NCBI GenBank assembly: GCA_947564735.1
Contig: CANOEC010000013.1
Coordinates: forward strand, 36,848-100,847
DNA from: an uncultured Lachnospiraceae bacterium
GTDB taxonomy: Bacteria > Bacillota > Clostridia > Lachnospirales > Lachnospiraceae
Direction of reading: 5' to 3'
Length of the DNA: 64,000 bases
This document shows positions 51,331 through 60,107 of the stretch, piece after piece (position 1 is the first letter of the stretch; every line of letters begins with the position of its first letter). Made by a program: the position numbers and the translations under genes. The notes under the pieces are model-generated. The model ran no database searches and was not told the origin of the DNA. It was given only the letters and a program-made list of their open reading frames with translations.

Positions 51331-52788
51331 ATGAGAAAAATAAGGGATAAAAAAACGATTGTTATTGCATTGAACGTTATCATCATTGGGGTGATGGCGA
51401 TTGTCATGTGCGTATGTGCAGGTTATACCGTGCTGGTCGGGGATGATTTTACCAACGCCGTCAGGATTGATGCTTTTCATGTACCATTCTTTCAATATGC
51501 GGGAGCGTCTTTTGCCTATGTAAAATCAATGTATATGGATTGGCAGGGACCGTATTTTGCCATGTTTGTGCAGGCGTTTTTATCTCCTATAAACAATTTT
51601 GGATTAACACAGCTTAGGGTTGTGATGGTTTGCAATGTGCTGTTTTTTATGGGGTCGTTGCTTTTTATGGTCTGGGCGGTACTTGGCTATGTGTATAACA
51701 GACAGGATAGGAAGCTGCATGTGAGGCTGACCCTGTTTTCCATAGTTCTCTTTTCCATTCTGGATGCCAGAATATTTAGTGAAATCTTTTTCTGGTACTG
51801 TGGAGCGTCTGCTTATTGTATGCCCTTGTCCGTCCTGCAGGTTTCTATAGGACTCTTTCTAATGTCAAACAATGAACCGGTAAGCAAAAGAAAAAGAAAT
51901 GTTCTGACTGCGGCATCGGCGGTGACGCTTTTTTTGGCGTCGGGTGGTTCCCTTGCAATTACGGGGACAGGCTGTTATGTGATTCTTCTCCTGACGGTTG
52001 GGTTTTATCTTGCTTCTAAGAAATTTTCCATAACAAACATTATCATTACGGTTTCGGGAATTGTGGGCGCGCTTGTGAATGTGGCGGCGCCGGGCAATTA
52101 TGCGAGACATGCGGAGTCTGCCGGAGAAGGGTTTCTTTTGTTTAAGGCAGTGAAATGGACGGTTAAAAACGTATGCATGGAGACAGAGAGACTCTCGAAG
52201 GAGACGCTGTTTGGCGTGATGGTTATCGCTATGATACTGATAGGCGTATATTTGTCTGACAGGATACGGACGTCGCTTGTGCCTTATGGAATGGTCAGTG
52301 TGTTTGCTCTGCTGTCGGGGTTTGTTACAGTCTTTCCGGTGGTATTCGGATATGGCGGTTCCTATTTGCCGAACAGATGTTATTTTATTTTGGATGTGGC
52401 GCTTGTTGTCTCAATCTTGAATTTTGCCGTTTTTATCGGCTGCTGTATTGACAGATGGAGCGGACTTAAGCAGAACAGGAGTGCAGTTGCTGTATTGTTG
52501 ATTGTAATGTTTGCCATGCTTCTTTCTGGCAGGGAGACGATGGACAATTCGGCATTTCTTACGGTGGCAAAGGCAATGGGTAACGGTTCCTACCGTGACT
52601 ACTATGAACAGTGCACGGCGGTTTATGATTATCTGGAAAATTGCCCGGAGGAGGATGTGGTCATTGCACTGCCGGGATTTATCGAGAATTTTGAGTGCTT
52701 CTATCTGGATGAAGATGCAGACGGCTGGGTGAATGTGGGCGTGGCGCGGTATTATCATAAAAATTCCGTCAGGGCGAAACCGCAGTGA
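51331..52788 (+). CDS. Polytopic membrane protein, possibly DUF6056-like
   Basis: A 485-residue protein with about ten membrane segments. The first external loop has VLVGDDFTNAVRIDAF and then YMDWQGPYFA, a DD-containing site seen in GT-C-like membrane transferases and in the uncharacterised DUF6056 group, which I recall only loosely. Other features are WYCGASAYCMP and ASGGSLAITG. It follows the MBOAT gene after 29 bases. Its role may be transfer of a sugar on the outside of the membrane. Function not established. Confidence 0.55.
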   Translation: MRKIRDKKTIVIALNVIIIGVMAIVMCVCAGYTVLVGDDFTNAVRIDAFHVPFFQYAGASFAYVKSMYMDWQGPYFAMFVQAFLSPINNFGLTQLRVVMVCNVLFFMGSLLFMVWAVLGYVYNRQDRKLHVRLTLFSIVLFSILDARIFSEIFFWYCGASAYCMPLSVLQVSIGLFLMSNNEPVSKRKRNVLTAASAVTLFLASGGSLAITGTGCYVILLLTVGFYLASKKFSITNIIITVSGIVGALVNVAAPGNYARHAESAGEGFLLFKAVKWTVKNVCMETERLSKETLFGVMVIAMILIGVYLSDRIRTSLVPYGMVSVFALLSGFVTVFPVVFGYGGSYLPNRCYFILDVALVVSILNFAVFIGCCIDRWSGLKQNRSAVAVLLIVMFAMLLSGRETMDNSAFLTVAKAMGNGSYRDYYEQCTAVYDYLENCPEEDVVIALPGFIENFECFYLDEDADGWVNVGVARYYHKNSVRAKPQ

Positions 52789-52804
52789 GGCGGATATTCG
52801 GCAC

Positions 52805-52833
52805 TTGCGGCGGCGTCCGCCAGCGTATATAAT
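52805..52833 (+). promoter_or_regulatory. Candidate promoter before the deacetylase-like gene
   Basis: TTGCGG (52805-52810), a 17-base GC-rich spacer and a perfect TATAAT (52828-52833), 36 bases before the start codon. The spacer contains a short inverted repeat (GGCGG/CCGCC). Confidence 0.55.
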
Positions 52834-52869
52834 GAATTAAGAAATCTTTCTGTGACAAAGGAGAAACCT

Positions 52870-53628
52870 ATGTTTTCATATAACGATTATAAAGAAATCA
52901 TCAGAATCATACAGTCCACAGGACGACAATGTAATTATGCGGAGGCGCTTCATAAGGACAAGTTTGTGATTATGCGCCACGATGTGGAGTATAGTGTGGA
53001 GAGGGCTTACCAGATGGCGAAAGTGGAGCAGAGTATGGATTTTGTATCCACGTACTTTTTCCAGTGGACGAATAATTCCTACAACATATTATCCAGAAGG
53101 AATATGGATATGATTAAGGATATGCACGAGAGAGGACAGCATATCGGTCTGCATTTTGCATTAAACGGCATGACGGATATGCAGCAGATTCGCAAGCGCA
53201 TCAAGATGGAGATTACAATCTTAAGCGAGATGTTCGGATTTGAGATTACGGAATTTTCGGTACACAGACCGTCTAAAGATATCCTGAGGGAGAACATTAA
53301 GCTGGATGGAATACTGAATGCGTATCAGAACGAGTTTTTCACCTTTGCTGATAGAATAACAGATGATACAGAATTGAATGTCAAGTATATGTCGGATGCA
53401 AACCATATCTGGCGTTACGGGTATCCGGACGAGGCGAATATCACGGGATATGATAAAGTACAGATTTTGGTGCATCCTTTTGCATGGTGTAAGGCAGGTT
53501 ATGATAACTTCGATAATTACAAGTCCTTGATGCAGGAAAAGTATGTGGAACTGGTAAATTCGATAGACAATGAGTGTAAGGACTTCGGGGAATTTAAGGA
53601 ATATTTTCTGGACAAGGACGTCAGATAG
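52870..53628 (+). CDS. Polysaccharide deacetylase-like protein
   Basis: A 252-residue protein with features of the NodB-like deacetylase fold: FVIMRHDVEYSVERAYQMA near the start (the metal-binding Asp region), QHIGLHFALNG (His), FSVHRPSKDI and ILVHPFAWC near the end. No signal peptide is evident, so it may act in the cytoplasm on a nucleotide- or lipid-linked sugar. ATG 52870 follows AAAGGAG by six bases; GTG 52852 lies before that site and is rejected. Removal of an N-acetyl group from a glycan precursor is the likely reaction. Confidence 0.75.
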   Translation: MFSYNDYKEIIRIIQSTGRQCNYAEALHKDKFVIMRHDVEYSVERAYQMAKVEQSMDFVSTYFFQWTNNSYNILSRRNMDMIKDMHERGQHIGLHFALNGMTDMQQIRKRIKMEITILSEMFGFEITEFSVHRPSKDILRENIKLDGILNAYQNEFFTFADRITDDTELNVKYMSDANHIWRYGYPDEANITGYDKVQILVHPFAWCKAGYDNFDNYKSLMQEKYVELVNSIDNECKDFGEFKEYFLDKDVR

Positions 53629-53688
53629 CTGTCCGGAGGATATAGGTAAACAAATAGCGGGCAAAATGTTATAGAAGAAAGGAATCAT

Positions 53689-55611
53689 ATGTGTGGAATA
53701 TGCGGGTATATCAGTAAGAAGAACATAACCGTGTCCCAGCTTTGCAGGATGAATGATACGCTGCATCACAGGGGACCGGATGACGGCGGCGTGGAAATCT
53801 ATGACATGCCGGGCGGCTGGCAGGTGGGATTTGCGCAGAGGCGGCTGGCAATTCTGGATTTGTCAGCGCTGGGACATCAGCCGATGCATTCGGCGGACGG
53901 GCGGATATCTGTCGTCTACAATGGGGAAATTTATAATTATCTGGAATTGAAGGAAGAATTGGCGGACTATCCCTTTCGGTCGAATTGTGACACGGAAGTT
54001 ATCATAGCCGCCTATTTAAAATGGGGCATACAATGTGTGGAGCGGTTTAACGGCATGTTTGCGATTGCCCTTTATGACAGAGAGACGCAGGATATCTATC
54101 TGATTCGCGACCGCATCGGCAAGAAACCTCTTTATTATTGGTACGAGGACAGTAATCTTGTATTTGCATCGGAATTAAAACCGATTATGATGTGCCCCGG
54201 TTTTGCCGGCAAAATTGAAAAACGCGTGTTATCGCGCTACTTGTTCCAGCAATATATCAATGCGCCAGAGAGTATTTATCGGAACGTGTATAAGCTGGAG
54301 CCGGGCGCTGTTTTACAGTTTTCTAAGGGGACGCTGAACATATGGAAATACTGGGACGTTAAGAGCGTATATCATGAAGCGCTTCATAATCCGTTTACGG
54401 ATTATGAAGACGCGAAGCAACAGTTGAAGGCGGCGCTGCTAAAGTCTGTCAAGGCACGTATGATAGCCGATGTGCCTCTCGGTTCATTTTTGAGCGGTGG
54501 GTATGACTCCTCGCTGGTGACTGCTATGGCACAGGAATGCTCAGAGGAACCGGTTAAGACGTTTTCCATAGGCTTTTATGAGGAGAAGTATAACGAAGCG
54601 AAATACGCGAAAGCGGTGGCGGACTATCTGGGTACGAACCACACGGAGTTCTATATTGACGAGAAGGATATGTTTGACTTAGTAGAGAGCATTCCGGTGT
54701 ATTATGACGAGCCCTTTGCGGACAGTTCCGAGATTGCGACAATGATGGTGTCAAAGCTGGCGAAAGAGCATGTTACGGTCGCCCTTTCGGGGGACGGCGG
54801 AGACGAGTTCTTCTGTGGCTATCCTATCTACCAGATGGTTGCGCAGGCGCAGAAGCTGGATTTTGCGGGGGCACTGATACACGGCGTCTGCTCGCTTCCC
54901 GGATTGAAGCAGTTAGGCGTGGAAGACAGGCTTCCGTTTAAGGTGCGTGTGGTTGCCGGAAATCGTGCGAGGGAGAGCAAGACTCAGTTCGGTTCTGGAA
55001 ATTATCTTGTGAGAGCAAAGGCAATGGTGAAAGAGATGGACCAGACCAGACAGGCGGCAGGACAGAATGAGCCGTTCTCCATTCATTATTTGGTAGAAAG
55101 TCAGTATGCTGTGAAGGACTGGCAGGTAAGAAGGATGCTGCTTGATATGGATACTTATCTGCCGGGAGACATTCTCTGCAAGGTGGACAGAGCCTCTATG
55201 AAGTACTCGTTAGAGTCCAGATGCCCCATTTTAGATACGAATGTTATGGAATTGTCTTATAGGATACCACATGTATTTAAATATGCTGGCGGCGATAAAA
55301 AACATATTTTAAAAGACATTGCTTACGATTATATTCCGAAGAATTTGCTAGAAAGACCGAAGATGGGATTCAGTGTCCCAATCGATAAATGGCTGCGGGG
55401 ACCGTTAAAAGAACAGCTGTTAGATTACAGTAGTTACGATTTTCTTGCACGACAGGACATCTTTGATGCAGGGTATGTTTCGGACATGATTACACAGTAT
55501 ATGAAGACGGGAGATGCGGGTCCGGCGACGGGGGCGAACTACTCAAAACTGACGTGGTCATTCTTTGTTTTCCAACAGTGGTATCAAAAATATTGTGGAA
55601 ATGCGCGGTGA
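53689..55611 (+). CDS. Asparagine synthase-type glutamine amidotransferase, paralogue 1
   Basis: A 640-residue AsnB-family protein. Cys2 after Met1 (MCGICGY) is the glutaminase nucleophile; RLAILDLS, NGEIYN and SNCDTEV belong to the same domain. The synthetase domain has the ATP loop SGGYDSSLV and ALSGDGGDEFFCGY, with PGDILCKVDRASM later. In polysaccharide loci such proteins (for example WbpS) amidate uronic acids rather than make asparagine. A TviB/TviC pair for GalNAcA is encoded upstream, so conversion of a uronic acid to its amide is plausible. GAAAGGAAT precedes the ATG. A homologue lies at 58117. Confidence 0.9.
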   Translation: MCGICGYISKKNITVSQLCRMNDTLHHRGPDDGGVEIYDMPGGWQVGFAQRRLAILDLSALGHQPMHSADGRISVVYNGEIYNYLELKEELADYPFRSNCDTEVIIAAYLKWGIQCVERFNGMFAIALYDRETQDIYLIRDRIGKKPLYYWYEDSNLVFASELKPIMMCPGFAGKIEKRVLSRYLFQQYINAPESIYRNVYKLEPGAVLQFSKGTLNIWKYWDVKSVYHEALHNPFTDYEDAKQQLKAALLKSVKARMIADVPLGSFLSGGYDSSLVTAMAQECSEEPVKTFSIGFYEEKYNEAKYAKAVADYLGTNHTEFYIDEKDMFDLVESIPVYYDEPFADSSEIATMMVSKLAKEHVTVALSGDGGDEFFCGYPIYQMVAQAQKLDFAGALIHGVCSLPGLKQLGVEDRLPFKVRVVAGNRARESKTQFGSGNYLVRAKAMVKEMDQTRQAAGQNEPFSIHYLVESQYAVKDWQVRRMLLDMDTYLPGDILCKVDRASMKYSLESRCPILDTNVMELSYRIPHVFKYAGGDKKHILKDIAYDYIPKNLLERPKMGFSVPIDKWLRGPLKEQLLDYSSYDFLARQDIFDAGYVSDMITQYMKTGDAGPATGANYSKLTWSFFVFQQWYQKYCGNAR

Positions 55612-55840
55612 TTGTATAACCCACGAAATACTATAAAGAGTAGAATAACGGTAGCTTTAAGAGAAAATTACGAGCAAAAAGAGTTAGAAAAAAGAAAAAA
55701 TAGTCCATACAATTTAAAACTCGAAAATAAAATCAAATTTAATAAAAAAAGTTTTTACAGGAGATTTTGCAGGAAAAATGCAATAAATTTGCAAAAAAAG
55801 ACTAAAAAATAAAAAATATGAAGGATTTTATTCAAATGAC
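55612..55840 (+). other. AT-rich gap with no supported gene
   Basis: This 229-base stretch is much richer in A and T than its surroundings and dominated by A on the plus strand. A 66-codon frame from TTG 55612 is full of Lys and Asn and lacks a ribosome binding site, so I do not call it a gene. It may hold a promoter or leader for the following transferase gene, or mark a junction between two blocks. Confidence 0.5.
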
Positions 55841-56956
55841 ATGAAAACAGTCGAAGAAAAAAAACACATTGCATTTTATATTGGTTCACTTCACAAGGGA
55901 GGGGCGGAAAGAGTCTTCGTGAATCTGGCAGAATTTTTCTTGAAGGAAGGATATCGGGTAACGATGGTGACCCAGTATCAGTATCCAGAGGAGGAAGAGT
56001 ATGCGCTGCCAAAGGAAGTAAAACGAGTGTTATCCGAACTTGCCCCGAAGGAGATTCATAACAGTCGTGTCGTGAATTTTTTGAAACGCGTGAATAAATT
56101 ACACAAGATATGGAAAAATGAAAAACCGGATTTGGTTTTGTCCTGCATTGGCAAGAACAATTTCATGACGATTGTTACGACAATGGGTACAAAAACGAAA
56201 CCGGTGGTGTCGGTAGTCGGGGAGGCGAAGGAAGAATATCCGAACAGGCTGATGCGTATGCTTGCTGATTTTTTATTTCCCTTTGCCGCGGGTGTTATTT
56301 TGCAGACCGAACGATCCAAAAATTTTTTCTGCAGGAGGATACAGAAAACGGCTGTTATACTTCCGAACTCTTTGAACCCGGATTTTATCAAACCGAGATA
56401 TATGGGTGAGCGGGAGAAACGAATTGTGACGGTGGGGCGTCTGGATGCAAACAAAAATCATGAGATGATGATTCGCGCCTTCGCAGCAATGAAAGAGAAA
56501 TATCCGGAGTATACATTGACGATTTACGGAGAGGGAGAATTGCGAGGTTATCTGGAAAATCTGACGAGAGAGCTTGGCGTCTTAGAAGCGGTATTTCTGC
56601 CGGGAGTGATTCCTGATGTGGCGGCGCAGATTGAAAGGGCATCGCTGTTCGTACTGGCTTCTTATTCGGAAGGCGTTTCCAATGCTCTGATTGAAGCGCT
56701 TGCCTTGGGACTGCCCGTGATTGCGACGGATGTGCCAAGCGGCGGCACGGTGGAGCTGATGGCGGATGGAGTAAATGGGCTGGTGATTCCGACCGGAGAC
56801 CGTCAGGCATTGGAGCAGGCGATGGACCGTATTCTCGGCGATGCCGCGTATGCCGACAGACTTGGCGGGGAAGCAGCGAAGCTTCAGGAGCGCCTTGCAC
56901 CGGAGAGAGTGAACCGGCTGTGGCAGGAATATTTTGAGCGGATTATGAATAGTTAG
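55841..56956 (+). CDS. GT4 glycosyltransferase
   Basis: A 371-residue GT-B transferase: FYIGSLHKGGAERVFVNLAEF at the N-terminus, IVTVGRLDANKNHEMMIRAF and LASYSEGVSNALIEALALGLP in the donor domain. It resembles the product at 43097. The start ATG 55841 lies in an AT-rich leader; AAGGA is 15 bases upstream and an overlapping ATGACATGA gives a two-codon frame ending at the start codon. It probably adds one sugar of the repeat unit. Confidence 0.88.
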   Translation: MKTVEEKKHIAFYIGSLHKGGAERVFVNLAEFFLKEGYRVTMVTQYQYPEEEEYALPKEVKRVLSELAPKEIHNSRVVNFLKRVNKLHKIWKNEKPDLVLSCIGKNNFMTIVTTMGTKTKPVVSVVGEAKEEYPNRLMRMLADFLFPFAAGVILQTERSKNFFCRRIQKTAVILPNSLNPDFIKPRYMGEREKRIVTVGRLDANKNHEMMIRAFAAMKEKYPEYTLTIYGEGELRGYLENLTRELGVLEAVFLPGVIPDVAAQIERASLFVLASYSEGVSNALIEALALGLPVIATDVPSGGTVELMADGVNGLVIPTGDRQALEQAMDRILGDAAYADRLGGEAAKLQERLAPERVNRLWQEYFERIMNS

Positions 56957-57014
56957 CTTATCATATATAGAAGAAACATAACAGATGATACGATTGAACA
57001 GAAAGGGATGCGGA

Positions 57015-58106
57015 ATGATTCGGAGCAGTAAAGTGCGGAATGCGCTGCAAGGTGCTATTTTTATCATAATTTTTGTGATACTGTTTGTTCTGGTATCTTA
57101 TATGGTAAGAACGAATGGCGATGTGAAGGATCGGTTTTCTGGTTTTTATGCGGAGAAGAATGATACGCTGGATATTGTGATGATTGGTTCCAGCCCGGTC
57201 TTTCCTTATTATAGTGCGCCGAAGCTGTGGGGAGAGACAGGAATTGCGATGTACCCGCTTTCCTCCAATGTGCAGCGTCCGATTGCCATGAAATATCTGG
57301 TGCGGGAGGCGGAAAAGTCCCAGTCTCCGGCGCTGTATATTTTTGAGATGAGGATGTTTACGATGGAGGATGCCGGGTTAAGTGAAAATATGGCATATAC
57401 CCGCGGCGTGACGGATAACATGAAGTATTCTCCGCTCCGATACGAGACCATACAGGCGATGGTGCCGAAGGACGATGAGGAGGGGCGGATTACTTTCCAT
57501 ATGGATATGATGAAATATCATACGAACTGGAAGATGCTGGCGCTTCCTTCCGAGTGGGCAAATATGCTTTATCATAAAGCGCATCCTTTGAAGGGTTATA
57601 CTTTTAAAGACGAAGTGGGTCCTTTGCCGATGCCGGATTGCGGCGGTGCGGAAGGGACGATGAAGATTCCGGCGGAACAGGAAGGATATTTAAGGGACTT
57701 GCTTGCATTTTTGCAGGAGGAAGAGCAGGATGCATTGTTTATCGTTTCGCCCTATGGAGAGTCGCTGCATGACCAGCAGATGTTCAATTATATGGAAGAA
57801 ATCGTGACTTCTTACGGATATTCTTTTTTAAACATGAACAATTATTATGAAGAAATCGGGATTGTCTTCGAGGAGGATTTTGCGGATTACGGCAGCCACA
57901 CCAATGCCGTGGGCGCAGAAAAATGTACGGACTTTCTACGAGAGTATTTATCGGAGCACTACGCATTTACAGATAAACGGGGCGATGCGGCATATGCGTC
58001 GTGGGATGAGGCGTATACGCGATGGGAGAATGAGATGGCGTCGGCAAGACAGGTGATACAGGACAGGATTGCCAAGGAAGAATATGCGGTGATTGAGGAA
58101 GAATGA
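57015..58106 (+). CDS. SGNH-like membrane-anchored protein
   Basis: A 363-residue protein with an N-terminal membrane anchor (about residues 12-33) and an external domain. IVMIGSSPVFPYYS (Ser59 or Ser60) and DYGSHTNAVGAEKC (Asp291, His295) fit SGNH-hydrolase blocks I and V as in AlgX/DltD-type partners. It has the same general plan as the protein at 45871 but low similarity. It lies between a GT4 and the second amidotransferase gene. No MBOAT is adjacent, so it may share the one at 49727. AAAGGG lies seven bases before ATG 57015. Confidence 0.65.
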   Translation: MIRSSKVRNALQGAIFIIIFVILFVLVSYMVRTNGDVKDRFSGFYAEKNDTLDIVMIGSSPVFPYYSAPKLWGETGIAMYPLSSNVQRPIAMKYLVREAEKSQSPALYIFEMRMFTMEDAGLSENMAYTRGVTDNMKYSPLRYETIQAMVPKDDEEGRITFHMDMMKYHTNWKMLALPSEWANMLYHKAHPLKGYTFKDEVGPLPMPDCGGAEGTMKIPAEQEGYLRDLLAFLQEEEQDALFIVSPYGESLHDQQMFNYMEEIVTSYGYSFLNMNNYYEEIGIVFEEDFADYGSHTNAVGAEKCTDFLREYLSEHYAFTDKRGDAAYASWDEAYTRWENEMASARQVIQDRIAKEEYAVIEEE

Positions 58107-58116
58107 GGGAAAACAC

Positions 58117-60057
58117 ATGTGCGGAATTGCCGGTTTATGTAATTGGGGCGATAGTTGGCAGAAGAATATCGAGCGGATGAATGCGAAGTTGTACCACCGG
58201 GGACCGGATGCCTCAGGCATCTGGGCATCCAAAGACTATAAGGTGGTTCTAGGACACAGGCGGCTTTCCATTGTGGATCTGACGCCGTCCGGCGCGCAGC
58301 CGATGGAGTCACATAACGATCGATATGTCATTGCGTATAACGGGGAAATTTACAATCACCAGCAGGTCAGAGAAAAACTTCTGCGCGAGAAGAAGGTAGA
58401 CGCTTTTCGGGGCACGTCCGATACGGAAGTCCTGTTGGAAGCGGTTTCGGCATATGGGCTGGAAGATACCCTTGGCATGGTGAAAGGGATGTTTGCCATC
58501 GCCTTATACGATAAAAAAAATGAAACGCTGTTATTGGCGCGCGACCGGGTGGGGGAGAAACCGCTGTACTACGGATTCGTGAATAACAACTGTTTTGTAT
58601 TTGCCTCCGATTTGAATGCAATTGCTGCCTTGGATGGTTTTGGGAACCCAATCAATACAGGTGTTTTGGAAAATTATTTCCGTTATGGATATATTGCTGC
58701 GCCTTGCTCCATTTATGAGAATATCTATAAATTACAGCCGGGAAAATACTTGGAAGTCAAAGCGCCGTTTCAGAAAGTTACGATAAAAACATACTGGTCG
58801 ATGATGGACACAGCCGTTTATGGGCAGACACATCTCTTTCGGGGGAGCGAGGCAGAAGCGGCGGAAGAATTGGAGCGTCTGCTCAAAGAGTCTGTGAAAG
58901 GGCAGATGGTGGCGGATGTACCGGTGGGTGCATTCCTCTCTGCCGGGATTGACAGCAGTACAATCGTATCGCTCATGCAGTCTTTGAGCGGGCGGAAGGT
59001 GCAGAGCTTCACAATCGGCATGTGGGATGCGAAATTTAATGAGGCGGATACCGCGAAAAAGATTGCACAACATCTGGGGACACAGCATACGGAGTTATAT
59101 ATTACGGAGCAGGACGCCAAGGCTGTGATTCCGCAGCTTGCCGGAATGTTCGGCGAACCCTATGCGGATTCGTCACAGATACCGACTTATCTCGTAAGTA
59201 AGATGACGAGAGAACATGTGACAGTGTCTCTTAGCGGCGATGGCGGTGACGAGCTGTTCTGCGGTTATAATACCTATGGTTCCATTGACCGGATTTGGAA
59301 TAGGACAAGACGGGTTCCCTATGTGGTCCGTAAGCCGGCAAGTGTGCTGTTGGGAGCAGTCTGCGGCGTGGGAGGCGGTGCGGCGGCGACCAGGGCAAGA
59401 CTGCTTGGCGCGCGCAGCATGGAAGATATGTACCTGCGCTCTGAAATAGGAGAAGGCTTCGGGATTGTCAGAAGGGATTGTCGAAAACCACGGGTAGGCG
59501 GGAATATCACGATGGATACCGCGATACTTGAGGAAAACTGCCTGACCGTTATGGATACCTATCCTGCCGGCACGTTGAAGGAACCACAGCACAATCTGAT
59601 GCTGATGGATTTGTTAATGTATCACCCCGATGATATCTTGAATAAAGTGGACAGAACCGCGATGGCGGTCTCGCTTGAAACGAGGGTGCCGATGTTAGAC
59701 AGGGATGTGGTGGAATTTGCGTGGACACTGCCCCTATCTTATAGGAAGAAAGACGGAGTGACCAAGAAGATTCTGCGGGATATCCTCTACCGTTATGTGC
59801 CGCGTGAACTGATGGAACGACCGAAAACGGGATTCAGCATTCCCCTGCATAAGTGGCTGAAGGAGCCGGAGCTGCGCCGATGGGCGGAAGAATTGATTGA
59901 CAGGGATACATTGGAAGAACAGTCGTTATTGAACGTGGATACAGTTTGGAGATTGTGGAATGATTATATTGAGCGGGATATCTGGCGTGTGCAGATATGG
60001 TATATTTTGATGTTTCAGGAATGGATGCGGTATGCAGATGAAAAATCGCCTTCGTGA
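58117..60057 (+). CDS. Asparagine synthase-type glutamine amidotransferase, paralogue 2
   Basis: A 646-residue AsnB-family protein: MCGIAGLCNWG with nucleophile Cys2, YHRGPDASG, HRRLSIVDLTPSG, NGEIYNH and TSDTEVLLEA in the glutaminase domain; SAGIDSSTIVSLM (SAG replacing the usual SGG) and SLSGDGGDELFCGYN in the synthetase domain. ATG 58117 is needed to place Cys2; the frame opens 24 bases earlier. It probably amidates a uronic acid or related carboxylate of the glycan. The end of the coding sequence, from about 60034, overlaps the hairpin of repeat B copy 3. Confidence 0.9.
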   Translation: MCGIAGLCNWGDSWQKNIERMNAKLYHRGPDASGIWASKDYKVVLGHRRLSIVDLTPSGAQPMESHNDRYVIAYNGEIYNHQQVREKLLREKKVDAFRGTSDTEVLLEAVSAYGLEDTLGMVKGMFAIALYDKKNETLLLARDRVGEKPLYYGFVNNNCFVFASDLNAIAALDGFGNPINTGVLENYFRYGYIAAPCSIYENIYKLQPGKYLEVKAPFQKVTIKTYWSMMDTAVYGQTHLFRGSEAEAAEELERLLKESVKGQMVADVPVGAFLSAGIDSSTIVSLMQSLSGRKVQSFTIGMWDAKFNEADTAKKIAQHLGTQHTELYITEQDAKAVIPQLAGMFGEPYADSSQIPTYLVSKMTREHVTVSLSGDGGDELFCGYNTYGSIDRIWNRTRRVPYVVRKPASVLLGAVCGVGGGAAATRARLLGARSMEDMYLRSEIGEGFGIVRRDCRKPRVGGNITMDTAILEENCLTVMDTYPAGTLKEPQHNLMLMDLLMYHPDDILNKVDRTAMAVSLETRVPMLDRDVVEFAWTLPLSYRKKDGVTKKILRDILYRYVPRELMERPKTGFSIPLHKWLKEPELRRWAEELIDRDTLEEQSLLNVDTVWRLWNDYIERDIWRVQIWYILMFQEWMRYADEKSPS

Positions 60058-60100
60058 ATTTCTCATCGCGCGTCATCACGGTAAACAGCTCTGACATGGA
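60034..60100 (+). repeat. Partial hairpin array, repeat B copy 3
   Basis: GCAGATGA (60034-60041) and TCTCATCGCG (60061-60070) match the arms of hairpin 3 in copy 1, and GCTCTGACATGGA is identical to copy 1 near 30734. The hairpin pairs GATGA (60037-60041) with TCATC (60063-60067), with AAAT/ATTT inside. It spans the stop codon of the upstream amidotransferase gene and ends in the ribosome binding site of the next gene. Hairpins 1 and 2 are absent. Confidence 0.65.
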
Positions 60101-60107
60101 GGGAATC

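Noticed and set aside
55612-55812. 66-codon Lys/Asn-rich frame after the first amidotransferase gene
   Set aside because: It has a TTG start without a ribosome binding site, arises from A-rich DNA and has no recognisable pattern.
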